40,771 nucleotides of DNA from the NCBI GenBank assembly GCA_022564695.1, contig JADFKX010000001.1, positions 1-40,771 on the forward strand, written 5' to 3'. Origin of the DNA: Chloroflexota bacterium. GTDB lineage: Bacteria; Chloroflexota; Dehalococcoidia; SM23-28-2; RBG-16-64-32. Position 1 is the stretch's first letter. Each line of letters starts with the position of its first letter. Positions 34,779 to 40,771 of the stretch are shown here, in pieces. The notes below the pieces were generated by a model, which was not told where the DNA came from, did not search any database, and saw only the letters and a list, made by a program, of their open reading frames with translations. The translations under genes were made by a program, and so were the position numbers.

Positions 34779-35465
34779 GTGAGCGCTCTCTCATCCGCAA
34801 GCGCCATCGTCGTTGCCGCCGGCAGCAGCGCCCGCATGCGTGGCGCCGATAAGCTGTTCGCCCCACTGGCCGGACGCCCCCTCCTGGCCCACGTCTTGTC
34901 CCGCTTCCAGGAGTCGCCTGCCGTGAACCGTATCGCGCTCGTCCTCTCGTCCGAGAATCTTGAACGGGGCCGTGATCTGGCGGCCGAGTACGGCATGACC
35001 AAGATCTCCCCCATCTGCCTGGGCGGGCCCCGCCGCCAGGACTCCGTCCGCCTGGGACTAGAGGCCCTTGGCGAATGCGATTGGGTGCTCGTGCATGACG
35101 GCGCCCGTCTACTCGTCAACCCGCTCATATCGGAAGGGCTGGAGGCGGCGCAAGAGACCGGCGCCGCCGTCCCCGCCGTGCCCATCACCGACACCGTCAA
35201 GTCGGCCGGCCCGGACGGGACCGTGGAACGCACGCTGGACCGCAGCCGCCTCTGGGCCGCCCAGACCCCGCAGGTCTTTCGCTATGATCTCCTGCTCCGC
35301 GCCCACCGGGAGATCACCGCCGATGTGACGGACGACGCCGCCATGCTGGAGGCGCTGGGCCTGCCGGTCAAGCTATACTTGGGCTCACCCTTGAACATCA
35401 AGGTGACCAACCTGGAAGACCTCCGCACGGCGGAAGCGCTACTGGAGGGCGCGACAAGCCCATGA
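34779..35465 (+). CDS. ispD: 2-C-methyl-D-erythritol 4-phosphate cytidylyltransferase
   Basis: The 228-residue enzyme transfers CMP to MEP in the non-mevalonate isoprenoid pathway. Motifs: IVVAAGSSARMRGADKLFAPL (CTP loop), GGPRRQDSVRLGLEAL, WVLVHDGARLLV, and LWAAQTPQVFRYDLL, ending in NIKVTNLEDLRTAEAL. The GTG start lies 7 bases after the PIN/TRAM stop. Length is typical. Confidence 0.96.
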   Translation: MSALSSASAIVVAAGSSARMRGADKLFAPLAGRPLLAHVLSRFQESPAVNRIALVLSSENLERGRDLAAEYGMTKISPICLGGPRRQDSVRLGLEALGECDWVLVHDGARLLVNPLISEGLEAAQETGAAVPAVPITDTVKSAGPDGTVERTLDRSRLWAAQTPQVFRYDLLLRAHREITADVTDDAAMLEALGLPVKLYLGSPLNIKVTNLEDLRTAEALLEGATSP

Positions 35466-35495
35466 GCCATCACCCCTAACCTATCGCAGATCGAC

Positions 35496-35975
35496 ATGCG
35501 TATCGGCATCGGCTATGATATACACCGCTTCCAGGAGGGGAGACCCCTCGTCCTGGGAGGCCTGACGCTGCCCGGGGAGACCGGCCTCGGCGGCCACAGT
35601 GACGCCGATGTTCTCCTCCACGCCGTGATCGACGCTCTCCTGGGCGCCGCTGGTCTGGGTGACATCGGCCAGCGCTATCCGCCGGACGACCCCGCTTGGG
35701 CGGGCGCCGACAGCCGCCTCCTCCTGATCGAGGTTAAAGCCGCGGTGGAGGAGGCCGGATACCGTCCGGAGAACGTGGACGCCACGGTCATCGCCGAGCG
35801 GCCCAAGCTTGGCCCGCACCTGTCGCAGATGCGACAGGTGATTGGCGAAGCGCTGGGGCTGGACGCGGGCCGAGTCAACGTCAAGGCCACCACGAACGAG
35901 GGGATCGGCGCCATAGGCAGCGGCGAAGGCATCGCCGCCATCGCCGTAGCGCTCCTGGGAGAAGCGGAGCGATGA
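35496..35975 (+). CDS. ispF: 2-C-methyl-D-erythritol 2,4-cyclodiphosphate synthase
   Basis: The 159-residue enzyme closes the MEP cyclodiphosphate ring. MRIGIGYDIHRF gives the metal ligands Asp8 and His10; GGHSDADVLLHAVIDALLGA and GDIGQRYPPDD follow, and NVKATTNEGIGAIGSGEGIA ends the active site. Metal-binding His42 equivalent lies in LLHAV. It follows ispD by 30 bases, so two successive-pathway genes stand together (IspE acts between them and is not here). Length is typical. Confidence 0.97.
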   Translation: MRIGIGYDIHRFQEGRPLVLGGLTLPGETGLGGHSDADVLLHAVIDALLGAAGLGDIGQRYPPDDPAWAGADSRLLLIEVKAAVEEAGYRPENVDATVIAERPKLGPHLSQMRQVIGEALGLDAGRVNVKATTNEGIGAIGSGEGIAAIAVALLGEAER

Positions 35976-36060
35976 TAGAACGGCAGCGTCAGCAACCACC
36001 ATCCCTCAGCGAGGGGCCGGGCCTCCGTCCCAGCGCCGCCCTGCGCTGCGCCTGTAATGA

Positions 36061-36084
36061 GGCCTCGACATCACAGTCGAGGCC
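36061..36084 (+). repeat. perfect 9-bp hairpin upstream of cysE
   Basis: GGCCTCGAC and GTCGAGGCC flank the loop ATCACA. It lies 48 bases before the cysE ATG, in the 156-base gap after ispF. There is no following T-run on the plus strand and no T-box conserved sequence, so its function is open: attenuation, transcript processing or chance. Confidence 0.6.
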
Positions 36085-36131
36085 GGCAGCAGCGAACACC
36101 TTCGTACACCCCGGAAAAGGACGGACGGCCA

Positions 36132-36800
36132 ATGGGGCTCTTACAAAGCGTTAGAAGTGACATACAGGCGGCCAAGGAGCGCGATCCCGCCGCCACCTCC
36201 ACTCTGGAGATCATCTTCGCCTATCCCGGCTTTCACGCCAGACAGCTGCACCGCCTCGCCCACACCCTCCACACGCACGGGCTGCGCCTGCCTGCCCGCA
36301 TCATCTCTCACCTGGGCCGCGCCCTGACCGGCATCGAGATCCACCCCTGCGCTCAGATCGGCGAGAAGTTCTTCATAGACCACGGCATGGGCGTGGTGAT
36401 CGGGGAGACCACCGTCATCGGCAATAACTGCCACCTTTACCAGGGTGTCACCCTGGGCGGCACCAGCACCAAGCGTGCCAAACGACATCCCACCCTGGGC
36501 GACGGCGTGATCGTCGGCGCCGGCGCCAAGATCATCGGCGCCGTCAACATCGGCGATGACGCCAAGATCGGCGCCGGTTCCGTCGTCGTGACCAACGTCC
36601 CCCCCAACGCCACCGTCGTCGGCGTCCCCGGCCACATCGTCGCCTACGCCGACCCCGGCGACGAGACCATCCTCAAACTGCCTGACCCTGAGTGGGACGT
36701 CATCCAGCAGCTGGAAAACCGGGTCGCGGAGCTGGAGCAGCGCATCGTCGAGCTGGAGAGCCACAAGCAGACCGCCTCTGCGCCGGTGAAGGACGAATAG
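36132..36800 (+). CDS. cysE: serine O-acetyltransferase
   Basis: The 222-residue enzyme acetylates serine in cysteine biosynthesis. Core: LEIIFAYPGFHARQLHRLAH, GIEIHPCAQIGEKFFIDHGM with GVVIGETTVIGNN, and a left-handed beta-helix of hexapeptide repeats (GVTLGG, GAGAKIIGAVNIGDDAKIG). The ending ENRVAELEQRIVELE is coiled-coil-like. It is the short EpsC-type form, without the long N-terminal domain of E. coli CysE. I start at ATG 36132 (MGLLQSVRSD) after AAAAGGA; an earlier in-frame start adds unlikely sequence. It overlaps nothing and is 6 bases before cysS. Confidence 0.95.
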   Translation: MGLLQSVRSDIQAAKERDPAATSTLEIIFAYPGFHARQLHRLAHTLHTHGLRLPARIISHLGRALTGIEIHPCAQIGEKFFIDHGMGVVIGETTVIGNNCHLYQGVTLGGTSTKRAKRHPTLGDGVIVGAGAKIIGAVNIGDDAKIGAGSVVVTNVPPNATVVGVPGHIVAYADPGDETILKLPDPEWDVIQQLENRVAELEQRIVELESHKQTASAPVKDE

Positions 36801-36806
36801 AGACCC

Positions 36807-38180
36807 GTGAAACTGTACAACACCCTGAGCCGCCGCGTGGAGGAGTTCTCTCCCTCAGGCGACGAGGTGAAGATGTACGTCTGCGGCCCCAACGTCTACG
36901 CCCCCTGCCACATCGGCCACGCCATGAGCTACATCGTCTTCGATGTCCTCCGCCGCTACCTGGAGTACTGCGGCTATAAAGTGAAACACGTCCAGAACTT
37001 CACAGATATCGAGGACAACATCATCAACCGCGCCCGTGCTGAAGGCTCCACGATCGATGAGCTGGCCGAACGACACATCGAGCAGTTCTTCGAAGATTTT
37101 GCCCCGCTGAACATCCTCAAGGCGCACATCTACCCCCGCGCCACCCACGAGCTCCCCTCCATAATCGAGATGGTCCAGCGGCTCATCGATAACGGCAACG
37201 CCTACCAGGCGGGCAGCGATGTCTACTTCCGCGTGAACAGCAGGCCGGACTACGGCAAGCTCTCCTCCCGCGACCTCGATTCGATGCTGGCAGGCGCCCG
37301 CATCCAGCCCGACGAAAACAAGGAGCACCCCGGCGACTTCGTACTCTGGAAGGCATCCAAGCCCGGCGAACCCGCCTGGGACAGCCCCTGGGGCAAGGGC
37401 CGCCCCGGCTGGCACATCGAGTGCTCCGCTATGTCCCTCAAGTACCTCGGCCACCCCCTGGACATCCACGGCGGCGGCCAGGACCTCATCTTCCCCCATC
37501 ACGAAAACGAGATCGCCCAGAGCGAGAGCTACACCGATGACCGCAAGCCGTTCGTCCGCTTCTGGCTGCACAACGGCCTCATGCGCCTCGCCGAGAGCGA
37601 AGAGAAGATGACCCGCCACCTGGGGAACCTGGTGCCCATCCGCGATGTCGTTCACCGCTACGGCGGCGACGGCCTTCGCATCTTCATCCTCAACTCTCAC
37701 TACCGCAGCCCCATCACGTTTGCGGAGGAGAGCCTGGAGGCCTCCAAGCGGGCGGCGGAGCGGCTGCGCACGGCCGTCGCGACACCCGGCGGAGACGCGG
37801 ACCCAGCCGCCGACCCGGCCCCCCTCAAGCAACGCTTCCTGGACGCCATGGACGACGACTTGAACACCGCCGGCGCCCTGGGAGCACTCTTCGACCTGGC
37901 ACGCGAGATCAACCGCGCCCGCGACGACGGCCGTAAGACTGAGGGGGCGCAGGCCGCCCTTCGAGAGCTGGCCGGCGTGCTCGGCCTCACCCTCGCCGGG
38001 CCCCAGACCGACGGCGACGCGTCCGCCGAGCCGTTCATTGAGCTTCTAATGGAGCTGCGCGACGACCTGCGCGACGCCAAGCAGTATGAGCTTTCAGACA
38101 AGCTGCGGGAACGCCTCTCCCAGATGGGCGTGATCCTTGAGGATTCCGCCCAGGGAACCCGTTGGCGGCTGAAGAGCTAA
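36807..38180 (+). CDS. cysS: cysteine--tRNA ligase with a divergent KMSKS loop
   Basis: The 457-residue synthetase charges tRNA-Cys. Zinc-site residues Cys26, Cys206 and the FPHHENEIAQSE stretch are present, and the HIGH motif is intact (35-38, CHIGHAMSYIVFDV). The signature KMSKS is KMTRH (267-271) in EEKMTRHLGN, so the second lysine, important for transition-state binding, is arginine. Everything else is ordinary, including the C-terminal anticodon-binding part. GTG start 36807, 6 bases after cysE; a cysteine-synthesis enzyme beside its tRNA synthetase is a common arrangement. Confidence 0.95.
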   Translation: MKLYNTLSRRVEEFSPSGDEVKMYVCGPNVYAPCHIGHAMSYIVFDVLRRYLEYCGYKVKHVQNFTDIEDNIINRARAEGSTIDELAERHIEQFFEDFAPLNILKAHIYPRATHELPSIIEMVQRLIDNGNAYQAGSDVYFRVNSRPDYGKLSSRDLDSMLAGARIQPDENKEHPGDFVLWKASKPGEPAWDSPWGKGRPGWHIECSAMSLKYLGHPLDIHGGGQDLIFPHHENEIAQSESYTDDRKPFVRFWLHNGLMRLAESEEKMTRHLGNLVPIRDVVHRYGGDGLRIFILNSHYRSPITFAEESLEASKRAAERLRTAVATPGGDADPAADPAPLKQRFLDAMDDDLNTAGALGALFDLAREINRARDDGRKTEGAQAALRELAGVLGLTLAGPQTDGDASAEPFIELLMELRDDLRDAKQYELSDKLRERLSQMGVILEDSAQGTRWRLKS

Positions 38181-38204
38181 ACGGGGCTCAGATTGGCGCC
38201 GTTT
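38179..38204 (+). terminator. candidate terminator after cysS
   Basis: AAACGGGGC and GCGCCGTTT pair in 8 of 9 positions around an 8-base loop. TTT is the end of the 3' arm, and CCTTGACTTTT follows. Moderate intrinsic terminator for the cysteine cluster; the stem overlaps the last bases of the cysS stop. Confidence 0.45.
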
Positions 38205-38206
38205 CC

Positions 38207-38236
38207 TTGACTTTTGCGGAAAGTGGCCCCTATACT
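38207..38236 (+). promoter_or_regulatory. promoter of the tRNA-tuf operon
   Basis: TTGACT (38207-38212), 18-base spacer, TATACT (38231-38236), 10 of 12 consensus bases. The predicted start is about 50 bases before the first tRNA. No second convincing promoter is found before tuf. Confidence 0.75.
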
Positions 38237-38293
38237 ACGGGTGGGTCGCTCCTTGTGGGCGAGCCTTGAATTTTAGGCACCCGAAAGGGGCAG

Positions 38294-38365
38294 GCCGAAG
38301 TGGCGCAATGGTAGCGCAAGCGATTTGTAATCGCTAGGTTGGGGGTTCGATTCCCTCCTTCGGCT
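38294..38365 (+). tRNA. tRNA-Thr (anticodon TGT)
   Basis: A complete cloverleaf: acceptor GCCGAAG/CTTCGGC, D stem GCGC/GCGC, anticodon stem AGCGA/TCGCT with loop TTTGTAA (anticodon TGT), T arm with TTCGATT, and encoded CCA at 38366-38368. It reads ACA codons. First of the three tRNAs ahead of tuf. Confidence 0.97.
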
Positions 38366-38462
38366 CCAGGAGCAACAGGTAGGTAGTAACCATAGGAGGC
38401 CGGAGTGGTCCCTGTGGACACTGAAGCCGATTCCCAACCTCCTGCATCGGAGCGGAACCAGC

Positions 38463-38547
38463 GGCGGGGTGGGTGAGTGGTTAAAACCACCGGGCTGTAA
38501 ACTCGGCGCCCTGACGGGCTACGCAGGTTCGAATCCTGCCCCCGCCA
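38463..38547 (+). tRNA. tRNA-Tyr (anticodon GTA)
   Basis: An 85-base class II tRNA with the long variable arm typical of bacterial tRNA-Tyr (GCCCTGACGGGC). Acceptor GGCGGGG/CCCCGCC, anticodon stem CCGGG/CTCGG around CTGTAAA, T loop TTCGAAT, and CCA encoded at 38548-38550. Spacers before and after it lack tRNA-like sequence. Confidence 0.97.
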
Positions 38548-38621
38548 CCAGAGACAAACGCCAAGTCTAAGGAGGTAGCAGGCTGGGGGCACGGCAAGAC
38601 TCCCGCCACCGTTGCAGACCG

Positions 38622-38694
38622 GCCCACGTAGCTCAGCTGGAAGAGCGCGTTCTTGGTAAGAACGAGGTCACCGGTTCGAATCCGGTCGTGGGCT
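38622..38694 (+). tRNA. tRNA-Thr (anticodon GGT)
   Basis: Acceptor GCCCACG/CGTGGGC, D arm GCTC/GAGC, anticodon stem CGTTC/GAACG with loop TTGGTAA (anticodon GGT), T arm ACCGG/CCGGT, CCA encoded at 38695-38697. It reads ACC/ACT codons. It is the tRNA closest to tuf. Confidence 0.97.
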
Positions 38695-38736
38695 CCACCA
38701 GTGGAAAATAAAACAAAGCCAGAGTAATATCAGGGT

Positions 38737-38757
38737 GGGTCAGAAACGTCTTGACCC
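38737..38757 (+). other. small hairpin between tRNA-Thr and tuf
   Basis: GGGTCA and TGACCC pair in full around a 9-base loop, 37 bases before the tuf ATG. It could mark a cleavage site for releasing the tRNA from the tuf mRNA, or be incidental. Confidence 0.4.
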
Positions 38758-38794
38758 CTAACCCAAGAGCCATAACATAGGAGGAACTCCCAGC

Positions 38795-39994
<1,200 letters not shown>

Positions 39995-40007
39995 AGCGAT
40001 CTGAAAC

Positions 40008-40172
40008 ATGGCCCGGAAGGACGACCGAGTAGCGGTGGAGTTAGCCTGCTCTGAGTGCAGGAACCGTAACTATGCGACGACAAAGAACCGCCGCAACGAC
40101 CCCGACCGCATGGAGTTGCGAAAGTTCTGTCCCCGTTGCCGCAGCCACCGCATGCACAAGGAGGCGCGATGA
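40008..40172 (+). CDS. rpmG: 50S ribosomal protein L33
   Basis: The 54-residue protein reads MARKDDRVAVELACSEC, then YATTKNRRNDPDRMELRKFC and PRCRSHRMHKEAR. Cysteine pairs CSEC and CPRC show the zinc-ribbon form. The gene lies 13 bases after tuf and its stop overlaps the secE ATG by 2 bases. It was identified by reading the frame directly; length is characteristic of L33. Confidence 0.95.
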   Translation: MARKDDRVAVELACSECRNRNYATTKNRRNDPDRMELRKFCPRCRSHRMHKEAR

Positions 40173-40492
40173 GCCGCGCTCTGAGACGCCACCCGCCTAG
40201 CAAGGCTAAGGGCAGCCGGGGCAGGGCCGGAGCCCGGCCGATACCCCGTACAGGCGCCACCCGCGCCGCTCCCCGTGGCGAGGGCCGATCCGGCCTTAGC
40301 GCGGTCGCCTCCTGGCGCCCACGTTTCGTCATGGACATTATTAGCGAGCTGCGCAAGGTAGCATGGCCTAGCCGCCAGGACACCACCTACCTCACGATCG
40401 TTGTCCTGATCGTCTCTGCTATTGTAGGCGCCGCCCTCGGCGGCATCGACATCGGCTTCGGCTGGCTAATCGATAACACGCTTCTAACATAG
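40169..40492 (+). CDS. secE: preprotein translocase subunit SecE
   Basis: The 107-residue protein has a long basic Arg/Pro/Gly-rich N-terminus, the amphipathic segment FVMDIISELRKVAWPSRQDT that is the SecE signature, and one membrane helix (TTYLTIVVLIVSAIVGAALG). Partner of SecY in the channel that SecA drives. ATG 40169 overlaps the rpmG stop (ATGA) and has AAGGAGG before it. The basic N-terminal stretch of about 45 residues is longer than in the minimal one-helix SecE; its role is unknown. Confidence 0.95.
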   Translation: MSRALRRHPPSKAKGSRGRAGARPIPRTGATRAAPRGEGRSGLSAVASWRPRFVMDIISELRKVAWPSRQDTTYLTIVVLIVSAIVGAALGGIDIGFGWLIDNTLLT

Positions 40493-40502
40493 GTTGGTTA
40501 AA

Positions 40503-40771
40503 GTGGCTAGAAGGAAGAAGAGCGCGGAGACCGTCCTGAAAGATAACCCCCCAGAGGACACCTCTAAACTCCAGGCGGAAGCTGCGGAGGAATCCGAACA
40601 GGGTCCCGTCATCACAGATGAGGAGATGTTCCGGCCGGGACGTGCCTGGTACGTCATCCACACCTACTCCGGCTATGAGGACAAGGCCTGCACCAACCTG
40701 GAGCAGCGCATCAAGTCCATGGACGCAGAAGACCTCATCCACCATGTCGTCGTTCCCTCTGTAAACGAGAT
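40503..40771 (+). CDS. nusG: transcription termination/antitermination factor NusG (partial, 3' cut)
   Basis: The first 89 codons of NusG are within the window. The NGN domain begins at RAWYVIHTYSGYEDKACTNL, followed by EQRIKSMDAEDLIHHVVVPS. A roughly 45-residue acidic, Lys/Glu-rich N-terminal extension precedes the domain. GTG 40503 starts 10 bases after secE. The C-terminal KOW domain should lie beyond the edge. Order rpmG-secE-nusG supports the call. Confidence 0.93.
   Translation, partial: MARRKKSAETVLKDNPPEDTSKLQAEAAEESEQGPVITDEEMFRPGRAWYVIHTYSGYEDKACTNLEQRIKSMDAEDLIHHVVVPSVNE

Noticed and set aside
38369..38462. Possible degenerate tRNA-Gly between the first two tRNAs
   Set aside because: A GGAGG/CCTCC stem can form but no cloverleaf, glycine anticodon or T-loop is present.
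38698..38794. Second promoter directly upstream of tuf
   Set aside because: TTGACC with TAACAT at 16 bases would start transcription at the ribosome binding site, leaving no usable leader.

Overview
The window is a GC-rich bacterial chromosome segment of housekeeping genes with short, mostly promoter-bearing intergenic spaces. Several features suggest a Chloroflexota genome, probably Dehalococcoidia-like: an 11-gene complex I operon without nuoEFG, rpoBC detached from the ribosomal protein genes, a PIN/TRAM (YacL-type)-ispD-ispF-cysE-cysS cluster, and RpoC and SecA insertions. This assignment is inference from gene content; no phylogeny was possible.

Layout. Positions 1-590 hold debris: a possible C-terminal gene fragment, a 13-codon serine-recombinase-like start cut off by a repeat, and two copies of a roughly 120-140 bp repeat unit, one carrying an extra 19 bp palindromic insert. 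Positions 591-11069 (minus strand) encode a contiguous nuoABCDHIJKLMN operon transcribed from a good promoter at 11126-11154. Upstream on the same strand are valS and a peptide-type ABC transporter made of a Tat lipoprotein and two permeases but no ATPase. Next come a hypothetical gene, secA and prs. Divergent from prs is an EamA-family transporter, followed on the plus strand by rpoB and rpoC.

Downstream of rpoC lies a hydrolase gene remnant. After it comes the most notable element: a strong promoter, a c-di-AMP (ydaO/yuaA-type) riboswitch and a terminator-like hairpin, all in front of a VTT/DedA-type membrane protein gene. A PIN/TRAM protein, ispD, ispF, cysE and cysS follow. A tRNA-Thr(TGT), tRNA-Tyr(GTA), tRNA-Thr(GGT) cluster then leads into tuf, rpmG, secE and nusG; nusG is cut by the window edge.

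How the genes work together. The window covers respiratory proton pumping with an unknown electron donor, protein export (SecA, SecE), transcription (RpoB, RpoC, NusG), translation (ValS, CysS, EF-Tu, L33, tRNAs), PRPP and MEP isoprenoid synthesis, cysteine synthesis, and a probable membrane-lipid function under c-di-AMP control. IspD/IspF make isoprenoid precursors and VTT/DedA proteins move lipids, including undecaprenyl phosphate, so the switch may tie second-messenger signalling to envelope lipid handling; that link is inference. Promoters share a recognisable format: TTGAC(A/C/T), a 17-18 bp spacer, and a TA-start -10 box.
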